Source of the DNA: Adhaeribacter soli
Lineage (GTDB): Bacteria; Bacteroidota; Bacteroidia; Cytophagales; Hymenobacteraceae
Assembly: GCF_008727925.1 (NCBI RefSeq)
Contig: NZ_VTWT01000001.1
Coordinates: forward strand, 744,001-808,000
Direction: 5' to 3'
DNA: 64,000 bases
The notes below the pieces were generated by a model, which saw only the letters and a program-made list of their open reading frames with translations, was not told where the DNA came from and did not search any database. Both the position numbers and the translations under genes were made by a program. Positions 33,505-43,799 of the stretch are shown piece after piece (the first letter of the stretch is position 1; each line of letters begins with the position of its first letter).

Positions 33505-34209
33505 CTAACTCAACAGCAGATTTAGTGTGTGGCAAGCCACCAAAGCAGCAGTTTCGGTTCTTAAGCGGCTTTCGCCCAACGTCACCGGTTTGATACCTTT
33601 CGTCAAAGCCATTTCAATTTCTTCCGGCGTAAAATCCCCTTCCGGGCCAATTAAAACGCAAAAGTTGTTATCGGAGGTTTTAATTTGCTTTAATTCCTGG
33701 CGGTTACCTTCTTCTAAATGAGCAATATATGCTTGCGAATCCGTATCTAAACTGGCTAAAAAAGTCTTGTATGGCGTCAGTTCATTTAGCTTCGGCAGGT
33801 AGGCTTTCAGGCTTTGCTTCATGGCGCTTACGGCAATTTTCTCGAGCCGGTCCAGCTTCAGTTCCTTGCGTTCGGAGCGGGTACATTTCAGAAAACTGAT
33901 TTCGTCAATGCCAATTTCCACTGCCTTTTCTACGAACCATTCCATGCGGTCCAGGTTTTTGGTAGGGGCTACGGCAATGTGAATGTGATGCGGTTTTTTC
34001 CCGAATTCCTGTACCGTTTTGGTAATTTCCAGCTTGCAGCGTTTCGGGTTCGGGTCGGTTACTTTTGCCTCGTACAAGCCGCCTTTTCCATCCACCAGCT
34101 GTACCGTTTCCCCGGCTTCCAGACGCAACACCCGGATGGCATGCTTCGATTCTTCTTCGCTTAAGGTGTATTCGGTACCGGAAATATCGGGGGTGTAAAA
34201 AAGGTGCAT
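33505..34209 (-). CDS. rsmE: 16S rRNA (uracil1498-N3)-methyltransferase RsmE
   Basis: Methylates N3 of U1498 of 16S rRNA using SAM. 234 aa, standard length. An N-terminal PUA-like region (residues 1-70, with SKHAIRVLRLEAGETVQLVDGKGG) is followed by the SPOUT knot domain. CTRSERKELKLDRLEKI near 113 and the C-terminal LIGPEGDFTPEEIEMA near 189 with LGESRLRTETAAL near 213 are diagnostic knot motifs. The start codon is touched by the left arm of the inverted repeat at 34209-34437. Confidence 0.93.
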   Translation of the reverse strand: MHLFYTPDISGTEYTLSEEESKHAIRVLRLEAGETVQLVDGKGGLYEAKVTDPNPKRCKLEITKTVQEFGKKPHHIHIAVAPTKNLDRMEWFVEKAVEIGIDEISFLKCTRSERKELKLDRLEKIAVSAMKQSLKAYLPKLNELTPYKTFLASLDTDSQAYIAHLEEGNRQELKQIKTSDNNFCVLIGPEGDFTPEEIEMALTKGIKPVTLGESRLRTETAALVACHTLNLLLS

Positions 34210-34437
34210 GTCTGAACTAGGATTCTTTTGATTTTTATGATTGATGTGATTGATCTTGCATTAAAAATGATTACTCTTCTGATTCATTAATTTTAATCAA
34301 CCATCCTTTCACAACTTAAATTTAAAAACTAAAGTTAGGCGAATTTCATTTCTCTGCAATCATAAATAAAATCTGAAACTCTATATTACCTGAGAATCAT
34401 AGAAGTCACAAAAATCAGATAAATCATAGTTCAGACA
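34209..34437. repeat. Inverted repeat TGTCTGAACTAKGATT, 32-nt arms
   Basis: Arms 34209-34240 and 34406-34437 match at 27 of 32 positions and read TGTCTGAACTA-GATT...TGATTTTT-TGA. The 165-nt interior is AT-rich. The element fills the space between rsmE and the pckA terminator, and its first base is the last base of the rsmE start codon. It resembles a Bacteroidota intergenic repeat type I recall, which I cannot verify here. Confidence 0.75.
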
Positions 34438-34440
34438 AAC

Positions 34441-34475
34441 AAAAAGCCCTGCCGTTTGCACAGCAGGGCTTTTTG
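34441..34475 (-). terminator. Terminator of pckA
   Basis: AAAAAGCCCTGC/GCAGGGCTTTTT, perfect 12-bp stem with a 10-nt loop, 20 nt beyond the pckA stop. It abuts the inverted repeat to its left. Confidence 0.88.
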
Positions 34476-34493
34476 TTACACGGTAGTTACAAA

Positions 34494-36110
34494 TTAGGCA
34501 ACTACCGTTTCAAGCTTTGGGGCGCCGGCCAGAATTTCTTCGTTAGCGAAATCGGCGTATTTTCCGAAGTTTTTCACGAAGGCAGCAGCCAGCTCGTTTG
34601 CTTTCGCATCGTAAGCATCTTTATCGGCCCAGGTGTTGCGCGGGCTCAGGATCTCAGCCGGAACGTTCGGGCAAGACTCCGGCATAGAAACACCGAATAC
34701 GGAGTGGTTCGTGAAGTTTACGTTCTCCAATTCGCCGTTCAGGGCAGCGGTGATCATAGCACGGGTATAAGGCAGTTTCATACGGGAACCGGTGCCGTAA
34801 GCGCCGCCAGTCCAGCCGGTATTGATCAGCCAAACGTTCACTTTGTTCTCATCCATTTTCTTGCCTAACATTTCAGCGTATTTGGTTGGGTGTAATGGCA
34901 GGAACACCGCGCCGAAGCAGGCAGAGAATGTAGTTTGTGGCTCAGTAACGCCAACTTCCGTACCGGCAACTTTTGCAGTATAGCCGGAAATGAAGTGGAA
35001 CATCGCCTGGCTCTTGTTCAGCTTCGAGATCGGAGGCAGTACGCCAAACGCATCAGCCGTTAAGAAGAAAATGTTCTTAGGAATGTCCGCTACCGATGGC
35101 TCGATCGCGTTGTCGATAAAGTTGATCGGGTAAGCCGTACGGGTATTTTCAGTTACCGATTTGTTTGCATAATCCGGCGTGCGGGTTCCTTCGAAGAAAC
35201 GGGTGTTCTCCAGAATTGAGCCGAATTTAATGGCATCCCAGATCTGTGGTTCTTTTTCCTGAGAAAGGTCGATCACTTTTGCGTAGCAACCACCTTCGAA
35301 GTTGAAGATACCTTTGTCGGTCCAGCCGTGCTCGTCGTCACCGATCAGGCCACGGTTCGGGTCAGCAGAAAGGGTCGTTTTACCGGTTCCGGACAGACCG
35401 AAGAAAATAGCAGTATCGCCTTCCGCACCAACGTTGGCAGAGCAGTGCATAGAAAGCGTATTTTTTTCGTGCGGCAGGATGTAGTTCAGCACGCCGAAGA
35501 TACCTTTTTTCATTTCGCCGGCATAACCGGTACCACCGATCAGGATCATGTTCTTGGTGAAGTTCAGGATCGCAAAGTTCGGCTGACGGGTACCATCCAC
35601 TTCCGGATCGGCCTGGAATTCAGGGATACAGATAATGGTGAAGTTCGGTACGTGGTTCTCGATCTCTTCGGCTGTAGGACGCAGGAACATGTTGTTGCAG
35701 AATAGGTTCTGCCAGGCCTGGGTGTTAACGATGCGCAGGTCTAAACGGTAGTTCGGATCGGCACCGGCATACGCGTCGCGTACGTAGATCTTTTTATCGG
35801 CCAGGAAGTTGATCATTTTTTCCTGCAGCTTGTCGAATTTCTCCGGATCGAATGGGATGTTGATATCGCCCCACCATACTGAATCGGCAGTTTTAGCATC
35901 TTTTACCACGAAACGGTCTTTCGGGGAACGTCCGGTAAACTTGCCTGTGTCGCACATCAAAGCGCCAGTATCCGATAAAACACCTTCGCCGTTCTTAAGC
36001 GCTTCTTCTACCAGTTCCGCCGGGGTCAGGTTCCAAAGTACGCTTTCCGCCTGCTTAATGCCAATGCTTTCAAGGCCTACTTTGTTCGATTTTCTGCCAA
36101 ATTCTTTCAT
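34494..36110 (-). CDS. pckA: ATP-dependent phosphoenolpyruvate carboxykinase
   Basis: Interconverts oxaloacetate plus ATP with phosphoenolpyruvate, CO2 and ADP, for gluconeogenesis. 538 aa, the usual length of the ATP-dependent class. Motifs: GRSPKDRFVV near 59, the P-loop GLSGTGKTTLSADP near 247, LIGDDEHGW near 265 for metal binding, and NTGWTGGAYGTGSRMKLPYTRAMI near 438. It is monocistronic with a terminator. It fits a lifestyle based on peptides and amino acids, as suggested by the S46 peptidase and POT transporter in the same window. Confidence 0.95.
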   Translation of the reverse strand: MKEFGRKSNKVGLESIGIKQAESVLWNLTPAELVEEALKNGEGVLSDTGALMCDTGKFTGRSPKDRFVVKDAKTADSVWWGDINIPFDPEKFDKLQEKMINFLADKKIYVRDAYAGADPNYRLDLRIVNTQAWQNLFCNNMFLRPTAEEIENHVPNFTIICIPEFQADPEVDGTRQPNFAILNFTKNMILIGGTGYAGEMKKGIFGVLNYILPHEKNTLSMHCSANVGAEGDTAIFFGLSGTGKTTLSADPNRGLIGDDEHGWTDKGIFNFEGGCYAKVIDLSQEKEPQIWDAIKFGSILENTRFFEGTRTPDYANKSVTENTRTAYPINFIDNAIEPSVADIPKNIFFLTADAFGVLPPISKLNKSQAMFHFISGYTAKVAGTEVGVTEPQTTFSACFGAVFLPLHPTKYAEMLGKKMDENKVNVWLINTGWTGGAYGTGSRMKLPYTRAMITAALNGELENVNFTNHSVFGVSMPESCPNVPAEILSPRNTWADKDAYDAKANELAAAFVKNFGKYADFANEEILAGAPKLETVVA

Positions 36111-36163
36111 GAGAATATGTTAGGAGGTTAAATATTTGTTTTGGATGATGATAAAACTTTGTA

Positions 36164-36171
36164 CAAAAATA
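36164..36171 (-). promoter_or_regulatory. Predicted -7 promoter element for pckA
   Basis: Minus-strand TATTTTTG matches TAnnTTTG, about 54 nt upstream of the ATG. No clear -33 TTTG is seen at the usual distance. Confidence 0.4.
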
Positions 36172-36334
36172 AAGAAATAAATTAATTGCCCCCTATACTT
36201 TCTCTAACTATATATTGCTGTTGGCTAATAATTAGTAACAATTACAAACGGGAGATGGGTGTATTTCCGGAGCCTTTCCTTTATTCTCTTTCTTTCCGGA
36301 CGAACCTCTTTATACGGATTTCCGAAATTAAATG

Positions 36335-36366
36335 TTTGGTTAAATGCTTTCGGTATTGTAGATTTA
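36335..36366 (+). promoter_or_regulatory. Predicted promoter of the POT transporter
   Basis: TTTG at 36335-36338 and TAGATTTA at 36359-36366 are 20 nt apart, matching the Bacteroidota -33/-7 layout with one mismatch in the -7 box. It lies in the 324-nt divergent spacer between pckA and the transporter; nothing else was found there. Confidence 0.4.
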
Positions 36367-36434
36367 CTTTTCCGCTTTCTGCTGAAAATCCCTTTTAAAA
36401 TCATTTTTTCACTTTAAACCTTAACCAAATTTAA

Positions 36435-37778
36435 ATGCAACCAACCCTTGAACAAGGCCAGGTTAAAAAAGGCCACCCCAAAGGTCTTTACCTGCTTTTT
36501 ATGACGGAAATGTGGGAGCGCTTCAGCTATTACGGTATGCGCGCTTTGCTTATCCTGTATTTGACCAATGCTACTACCAGTCACCTGGGCGGTAGAGGCT
36601 GGACGGACGGAAATGCCGGTATGCTTTATGGCTGGTTTACCGGTCTGGTTTATTTAACGCCTATTATTGGTGGTTGGTTAGCTGATAATTATATCGGGCA
36701 ACGCAAGGCTATTACCATTGGCGGTATCCTGATGATGCTGGGCCAGTTTTCCCTTTTCTCCGAGATCAGCGATATGACCTTTTATCTGGGTCTGGGATTA
36801 CTCATTATTGGTAACGGTTTCTTTAAAGCCAATATTTCTACCATTGTAGGTAAATTATACGACGAAGGTGATGCCCGTCGCGACAGCGCTTTCACTATAT
36901 TTTATATGGGTATCAATACCGGGGCGTTTATTGCGCCGCTGGTTTGCGGTTACCTGGGTGCTACTTACGGTTACCGTTACGGCTTTTTAGCGGCTGGTAT
37001 TGGTATGTTGCTGGGCCAGGTAATGTTCAACACGCTGGCGCAAACGTACCTGGGCAATATTGGTAAATTTGTTGGGAAAACCGCCGAAGAAAAAGCTGCT
37101 CCTAAAACCAAGCTTACCAAACAGGAAACCGACCGCGTAGCCGTAATTTTAGTGTTAACGGTATTTGTGATCTTCTTCTGGGCTGGTTTCGAACAGGCCG
37201 GTTCTTCGTTAAGCTTGTATACCGAACGTTACATCGACCGCGTGGTTTTTGGCTGGGAAATTCCTACTTCCTGGTTCCAGTCGGTTAACCCGTTATTCAT
37301 TGTGGCCTTAGCGCCAATCATTTCTACTTTGTGGATCAACCTGGCTGCTAAAGGCAAAAACCCGAATACAACTATAAAAATGGCTCTGGGTATGATGCTA
37401 TTAGGTTTAGGCTTCTTTCTGATGGTGGGTGCGGTTATGGAACGTGGTGGCGATAGCCAGGATGTGGCCATTAAAGCAAATATCTGGTGGTTAGTTGGCG
37501 CTTATTTCCTGCATACTTTAGGGGAACTTTGCTTATCGCCGGTTGGCCTTTCTATGGTTACCAAACTGGCGCCGGTGGCTTACGCTTCCATGCTGATGGG
37601 CGTTTGGATGCTAAGCTCATTTGTAGCAAATATTATGGGCGGTTACATTGTACAGTACGTTGAGCAGCTGGGCGCCCTGACCATTTTCGGCGGCATCGGT
37701 GCTTTCGTAATTGTGCTGGGCTTTGTATTACTGGCGGTTTCCAAGAAACTGACTTACATGATGCACGGCCGCGGCTAA
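36435..37778 (+). CDS. POT/PTR-family proton-coupled peptide transporter
   Basis: Inner-membrane MFS transporter of the POT family, importing di- and tripeptides with protons. 447 aa with at least twelve hydrophobic segments. The first helix carries the ExxER motif (MTEMWERFSYYGMRALL near 23-38) essential for proton coupling, and the PTR2 signature FYMGINTGAFIAPLV lies near 156-170. The late GELCLSPVGLSMV segment near 358-370 is also typical. This would take up products of the S46 dipeptidyl-peptidase. It is monocistronic with its own terminator. Confidence 0.9.
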   Translation: MQPTLEQGQVKKGHPKGLYLLFMTEMWERFSYYGMRALLILYLTNATTSHLGGRGWTDGNAGMLYGWFTGLVYLTPIIGGWLADNYIGQRKAITIGGILMMLGQFSLFSEISDMTFYLGLGLLIIGNGFFKANISTIVGKLYDEGDARRDSAFTIFYMGINTGAFIAPLVCGYLGATYGYRYGFLAAGIGMLLGQVMFNTLAQTYLGNIGKFVGKTAEEKAAPKTKLTKQETDRVAVILVLTVFVIFFWAGFEQAGSSLSLYTERYIDRVVFGWEIPTSWFQSVNPLFIVALAPIISTLWINLAAKGKNPNTTIKMALGMMLLGLGFFLMVGAVMERGGDSQDVAIKANIWWLVGAYFLHTLGELCLSPVGLSMVTKLAPVAYASMLMGVWMLSSFVANIMGGYIVQYVEQLGALTIFGGIGAFVIVLGFVLLAVSKKLTYMMHGRG

Positions 37779-37805
37779 GCCGAACAGTATAAAAAACAGA
37801 TAAAT

Positions 37806-37841
37806 AAGTCCCGTACAGGCAACTGTTACGGGACTTTTTTT
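37806..37841 (+). terminator. Terminator of the POT transporter gene
   Basis: AAGTCCCGTA/TACGGGACTT with an 11-nt loop and a run of seven T. Confidence 0.85.
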
Positions 37842-37932
37842 GTCTGCCGGTGTAGCAACCCAAAACTTACAATCCTATAATTTTAAAACCGCAATTTTAA
37901 TCCCTTTCATCTACTTTTTGCAATTAAAATCT

Positions 37933-38523
37933 ATGCGCATTTTTACCAGACAAAATTTACTTCCCTTACTGGCCGGCCTCGGCTTATTTCTTAACAGTTG
38001 CTCCGGCGAGAAAGAGAAAGCCGAACCGATCGATGCAGAAGGGTTCCGCATTTACACCATTAAAGCCGGCGAACACGATTGCGACAACGAATACAAACAG
38101 GTCACCACTTCGGCCATGCACTTTTCGGTGATTTTCGATAGTTCGGCCGTTTACCAGACCATTGATCCGGTTAACCAATACGACATTAATAAGCTTTACG
38201 GCTTAGCCGACTGCAATACGGCGCACCACTCCAATAGCGCGCGCATGGGCTGGCGCTGGGTAAACAACCAATTGGAAATCCATGCCTACGTCTACAAGAA
38301 TGGCAAGCGAAACGAAGATCTGATCACCGCTGTTCCGATCGGCCAACCCGTTAAAATGTCCATCGAAATGCTGGATTCCACCTACATTTTTAAAGTAGGC
38401 GATAAATTTACCGAACTGGCCAGAGGCTGCAGCGGTCAGGGAACCGGCTATAAACTTTACCCTTACTTTGGCGGCGACGAAACGGCTCCGCACGAAATTA
38501 AAGTGAAAGTAAAAGATCTATAA
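37933..38523 (+). CDS. Hypothetical lipoprotein, 196 aa
   Basis: The SPII signal peptide ends in LGLFLNSC with Cys near residue 21, so the protein is lipid-anchored. The start at 37933 is chosen because it gives a compact signal; upstream codons are not signal-like. The mature part contains TIKAGEHDCDNEY, GLADCNTAHHSNSARMGWRWVNNQLEIHAYVYKNG-type segments and a Gly/Tyr-rich end (GTGYKLYPYFGGDETAPHEIKV). It looks like an all-beta domain. I do not recognise the family and no neighbour suggests a role. Confidence 0.72.
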   Translation: MRIFTRQNLLPLLAGLGLFLNSCSGEKEKAEPIDAEGFRIYTIKAGEHDCDNEYKQVTTSAMHFSVIFDSSAVYQTIDPVNQYDINKLYGLADCNTAHHSNSARMGWRWVNNQLEIHAYVYKNGKRNEDLITAVPIGQPVKMSIEMLDSTYIFKVGDKFTELARGCSGQGTGYKLYPYFGGDETAPHEIKVKVKDL

Positions 38524-38553
38524 TATTTTAATCGGTTTATAAACGATAGGGCT

Positions 38554-39168
38554 ATGGCATTTATATTCAGTCAGAACTTAATTCTGGAAAATGAACGGGC
38601 AAAGCTTTCTCTGCTGGGGCTTTCGCATTTAGAACGTCTTATCCCTGCCGCTACCGCCGACAAAAAACTTACCCGGTATTCCCCGTTTTCCATTGCTACA
38701 CCCGACGACCTGAAACACTTTATTCAGAACAGCCTCATAGACCGCCGCAACCAAGTGCGCTATGCCTTTGCCATTTACGACAAGCAGTTTCAGGAATTTG
38801 CCGGCAGCACCAGTTTCGGTACCATTTCCAATAAAGACCAGCGCCTGGAAATCGGCTGGACCTGGCTGGGCCCGAAATTCCAGAAAACCGGGCTGAATAT
38901 AAACTGCAAATACCTGCTGCTGCAATACGTTTTTGAAGAACTAAAATTTGAACGCGTAGAATTCCGCACCGATGAACGCAATACAAAATCCCGGGAAGCA
39001 ATTGAAAAAATAGGAGGGACCTTAGAAGGAATTTTACGAAGCCATACCTTAATGCTCGATGGTTTTCGGCGGAGTTCGGTTTATTACAGCATTCTGAAAG
39101 AGGAGTGGCCGGAGGTGAAGAAGGGTCTGGAAGTTAGGCTTGCGAAGGGGAAAATGGTAGAGGTGTAA
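38554..39168 (+). CDS. GNAT family N-acetyltransferase (RimJ/RimL type)
   Basis: Acetyl-CoA-dependent acetyltransferase of 204 aa. ILENERAKLSLLGLSHLERL at the N-terminus, EIGWTWLGPKFQKTGLNINCKYLLLQYVFEEL at about 107-140 (acetyl-CoA loop Q/R-x-x-G-x-G/N region) and VEFRTDERNTKSREAIEKIGG near 145-165 are the usual RimL-like segments. RimJ/L relatives acetylate ribosomal proteins, but many in this broad group have small-molecule substrates. The substrate is not predictable. It starts 30 nt after the lipoprotein gene. Confidence 0.85.
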   Translation: MAFIFSQNLILENERAKLSLLGLSHLERLIPAATADKKLTRYSPFSIATPDDLKHFIQNSLIDRRNQVRYAFAIYDKQFQEFAGSTSFGTISNKDQRLEIGWTWLGPKFQKTGLNINCKYLLLQYVFEELKFERVEFRTDERNTKSREAIEKIGGTLEGILRSHTLMLDGFRRSSVYYSILKEEWPEVKKGLEVRLAKGKMVEV

Positions 39169-39169
39169 G

Positions 39170-39207
39170 CTGGCACAAGTGTTAAGCGAAAGCGTCACTT
39201 GGGCCAG
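39170..39207. repeat. Single copy of the AAGTGTTAAGCGAAAGCG palindrome
   Basis: CTGGC-A-CAAGTG ... CACTTG-G-GCCAG forms a bulged hairpin (stems 5 and 6 bp, 14-nt loop). Positions 39177-39203 are identical to the reverse complement of 19794-19820 and differ by one base from 19391-19417, so this is a dispersed repeat. It starts two bases after the GNAT stop codon. Confidence 0.8.
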
Positions 39208-39256
39208 AATACTTTGGAAGCAAACGGTCCTTTTTCCCTACAAAAACAATAAAACA

Positions 39257-39287
39257 AAAATCCCCGGCCATTACGACCGGGGATTTT
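39257..39287. terminator. Terminator between GNAT gene and groEL
   Basis: AAAATCCCCGG/CCGGGGATTTT with a 9-nt loop. It is symmetrical and can serve both convergent genes. Confidence 0.75.
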
Positions 39288-39319
39288 CAATTTTAGGCAA
39301 ATTTAAATGGGTCTGAAAA

Positions 39320-40984
<1,665 letters not shown>

Positions 40985-41034
40985 TTAAATAATCTGTTTC
41001 AGAATAGATTTTTTGAACTTGACTTGAAGCGCAA

Positions 41035-41310
41035 TTAAACGATCGCAAAAATGTCAGCTTCTTTCATGATCAGGTAATCCTGGCCGTCGATGTTGATCTC
41101 GGTTCCGGCATATTTACCGTACAGTACCTGGTCGCCCACTTTCACAGTAAGCGGCTCGTCTTTTTTACCGCTACCTACAGCTACAATTTCGCCGCGTTGC
41201 GGTTTCTCCTTGGCAGTGTCCGGAATAATGATACCTGATTTTGTTTTCTCTTCTGCAGCAGCCGGTGCAACGATCACGCGGTCAGCCAAAGGTTTCATGT
41301 TAATGGCCAT
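41035..41310 (-). CDS. groS: Co-chaperonin GroES (Hsp10)
   Basis: Lid of the GroEL chamber, 91 aa. [31 protein letters not shown] opening with the mobile loop near 17-32, [14 protein letters not shown] near 62, and the terminal strand are standard. No CIRCE element is visible in the 250 nt upstream, so HrcA-CIRCE control is not supported; heat-shock regulation must rely on another signal. Confidence 0.96.
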   Translation of the reverse strand: MAINMKPLADRVIVAPAAAEEKTKSGIIIPDTAKEKPQRGEIVAVGSGKKDEPLTVKVGDQVLYGKYAGTEINIDGQDYLIMKEADIFAIV

Positions 41311-41507
41311 AGTTTTTATTATGTGTAGTTAAGTTAAAATTAAGTTCATTCTGCACTTATCATTTCTTGTGCCAGTTGCCAATTTAAGCCATTTTTTCCG
41401 AATTGTCAGGTTAGCTTTCGGTAAAAGCTGTCAGGAAGCTGCCAAATTTTTCTGTTAAAACAATCCTGTTCAATTAACATGGCTTCGGCTTGCAACGGTA
41501 AAGGAAT

Positions 41508-41537
41508 AAAAAAAACCGGTACGTTGGGGTACCGGTT
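41508..41537 (-). terminator. Terminator of secG
   Basis: Minus-strand AACCGGTAC-CCCAAC-GTACCGGTTTTTTTT, 25 nt beyond the secG stop. It separates secG from groES. Confidence 0.82.
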
Positions 41538-41561
41538 CTGAATATTTTGAGTGAACAGCTA

Positions 41562-41957
41562 CTATTTAGCAGTGTCGGTTTGCGGAGCGGCAATTTCGGC
41601 TTCCGGCGTGGCAACGGCCGGCTGGTCGGCGTTGGTTTGCGGAAGGGCAGCAGGAGCTTGTTGCTGAGCAGCTGGTTGCTGGGCGGCACGTTCCTGGTTT
41701 ATGCTACGGCTGGTAGTTGTTGCAGCTGAATTGTCGCGGATAGCGTGGGTAGCAAGCGTTAATATTACCAGGGTAATGGCAAAGCCCCAGGTTAGTTTTT
41801 CAAGCAGGTCGCCGGTGCGTTTTACGCCCATTAACTGGCTGGCGCCACCGCCGCCAAACTGGCTGGACAAGCCGCCGCCTTTAGAATTCTGAGCCAAAAC
41901 AACCAATACTAAAAGCACGCATACAAAAATAATAATGCTAACGAGGGCGATGTACAT
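41562..41957 (-). CDS. secG: Preprotein translocase subunit SecG
   Basis: Small membrane subunit of SecYEG, 131 aa. Two transmembrane helices (residues 3-23 and 56-74) flank the conserved SKGGGLSSQFGGGGASQLMGVKR-like loop near 27-49, which identifies SecG. The C-terminal about 50 residues are an Ala/Gln/Pro-rich tail (QQPAAQQQAPAALPQT), longer than in Proteobacteria and typical of this phylum. It is the last gene of the miaB-to-secG block. Confidence 0.93.
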   Translation of the reverse strand: MYIALVSIIIFVCVLLVLVVLAQNSKGGGLSSQFGGGGASQLMGVKRTGDLLEKLTWGFAITLVILTLATHAIRDNSAATTTSRSINQERAAQQPAAQQQAPAALPQTNADQPAVATPEAEIAAPQTDTAK

Positions 41958-42047
41958 TTTCTTTAATTAAAAATTAGATATTACGAATTTGAAATTTTTC
42001 CTAAAAAAACAAAATCCTTTGGAGCTTACCAAATCGGGATTAACAAA

Positions 42048-43757
42048 TTATTCCAGATTTTGCAATTTTTGGATTTGAGATGCAAAGTAAGCCTTTTTTT
42101 CCGGGATTTTCAATATAAGGTGTTCGTAAATTTTAATGGCTTTCTTAATTTTCCCCTGCTGCACTAAAATGTTAGCAAAATTTTCCGAAGCCAAATTCTT
42201 ATTAATTTTCGAACTCTTCAGCGAAAGGTCTTCCTGAGGTTCAGCTTTGATCTTCGCGTTGGCCATGGCTTTCAGGCGCGGCGTCATTTTCAGGAACTGA
42301 TCGATGATATCGAGCTGATGGCTGAGTTTGGAAGGAGCCGGCTTGATCTCTTTCTTCAGTTCGTGGGTTTTGCTGTATTCCCAAAGCAGTTCCGGGTGGA
42401 AGTCGAAAGGTTGCGGGCCGGTTAGCTCATCCTTTATCTGCAAGCTCTCGCCCAGGCGGCTGGAGCTCATCCAGTACCCGATCGTATCTTTCTGGTAAAT
42501 ATCTTGGATCGCATCTTCAGGAACAACTACCTTTACGTCTTCGGTTTCCTCTGCTTCTACGGTTTCTTTTTCCGGCTTGAACAGGTACTGATCGAAGTTG
42601 GCCAAGGTCTCATGCAGCAGATCGTCGTTCAGGGTGGGTTGTTCGGTTTGAACGAAAGCAGGGGCTGCTTCCCGTGACGTTTCCGTAAAAGTTGCCGGCG
42701 CATCCGTAAGATGAAATTCATGTAAGTCTGCAACATCCTGCAGGGGCTCTGCCGGGTTGTCCGTTATAAATTCCCCCGCAATAAATTCCCCGGCTTTCTC
42801 TGCTGGTTCCGCTACGGTTTCGGCGTTTGATGCAGGTTCCGCTTCTTCAAGAGATGAAGCTGGTTCTGCTTCAATAAATTCCGCGGCAATAGCGGCTTCT
42901 TCTGTAGCCGGATAAATTTCCGAAGCCGGTTCTGTAATTACAGGTGAGTTAACAATTTCCGATGCAGCAGCAACTTCAGTTGTTTCCGAAGCTTCCAGGA
43001 TTTCACCGGCAATTACCTCGTCCTCGTAAAGCACGGCTTCCGGCATTGCTGCCAGCAACGGTGCAGGCTCTGCAAGTTCAGCTTCCGATAATTCGGTTTC
43101 TGAACGTTCAGGTTCTATGATTACTTCCTCCGGCAGGGCTTCGAAAGTATGGAGTTCCGGCGCAACGTGGTGATCTTTGATAAGCTCGGGGGCTTCTACC
43201 GGTAATTCCGGATCGTAGTCGCGGCGGACTGCTGAGAAAACAGCAGCGATCTCCGTTTCCATGGGTAGTTCCGGAATTTCAGAAACTGTATCTGCTACTT
43301 CCTGTTCCTCTGAAATTTCCGGCGAAACCGGCGCTTCCGGCTCGGACGGCAAAGCAGTTTCCTTTGTTTCCGGGTTCGCCTTTATTTCCGGCGTATTCTG
43401 AATTTCAGGCGTAATTACCGGTGCTGCCGAAACAACCTGACTTAACGCCGGTACTTTTTCCGTTGTATTTGCTACGGTTTCCGCTGGTTCCGGTTCCTGT
43501 ACCGGCTGCAGGGCTACGGTGGCATCGGAAGTATAGATCAGTTTTTTAAGCAGTTGCCGGTTGGCCGCGTAAATAGCCGCTTTCTTCAGCTTCTGGTTCG
43601 AGAGCATGCTGCCTTTGTCGTAAGCAGCTTTGGCAATAAGTAAATGGGCAGTCTGGCAGTAGGGAAAATTTACGACAAGTTTCTCCAGCTCTTCCACATC
43701 CTGGTCGGAAATGCGGGAGGCCTGGCGGACGAGCGTAAGAAAAGAGGTTTTGTTCAT
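42048..43757 (-). CDS. Acidic low-complexity protein with terminal helical/TPR-like domains
   Basis: About 569 aa from the ATG at 43757 (MNKTSFLTLVRQASRISDQD). An N-terminal helical domain (1-75: VVNFPYCQTAHLLIAKAAYDKGS) and a C-terminal helical part (about 430-569, ending with the TPR-like KIKKAIKIYEHLILKIPEKKAYFASQIQKL) are separated by about 340 residues of Glu/Ala/Pro/Thr-rich low-complexity sequence. There is no signal peptide. Its constant place between lptE and secG in this type of cluster suggests an envelope-related or ribosome-associated housekeeping role, but I know of no experimental function. Confidence 0.72.
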   Translation of the reverse strand: MNKTSFLTLVRQASRISDQDVEELEKLVVNFPYCQTAHLLIAKAAYDKGSMLSNQKLKKAAIYAANRQLLKKLIYTSDATVALQPVQEPEPAETVANTTEKVPALSQVVSAAPVITPEIQNTPEIKANPETKETALPSEPEAPVSPEISEEQEVADTVSEIPELPMETEIAAVFSAVRRDYDPELPVEAPELIKDHHVAPELHTFEALPEEVIIEPERSETELSEAELAEPAPLLAAMPEAVLYEDEVIAGEILEASETTEVAAASEIVNSPVITEPASEIYPATEEAAIAAEFIEAEPASSLEEAEPASNAETVAEPAEKAGEFIAGEFITDNPAEPLQDVADLHEFHLTDAPATFTETSREAAPAFVQTEQPTLNDDLLHETLANFDQYLFKPEKETVEAEETEDVKVVVPEDAIQDIYQKDTIGYWMSSSRLGESLQIKDELTGPQPFDFHPELLWEYSKTHELKKEIKPAPSKLSHQLDIIDQFLKMTPRLKAMANAKIKAEPQEDLSLKSSKINKNLASENFANILVQQGKIKKAIKIYEHLILKIPEKKAYFASQIQKLQNLE

Positions 43758-43799
43758 TGGGCAAAAAGCGGCGGAAACAGAACGCAATATGCGTTTTTT

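Noticed and set aside
41311-41460. CIRCE operator or sigma54 promoter upstream of groES
   Set aside because: No TTAGCACTC/GAGTGCTAA pair is present. A TGGCAC (minus strand, 41374-41369) lacks a TTGC-type -12 element at the required spacing.
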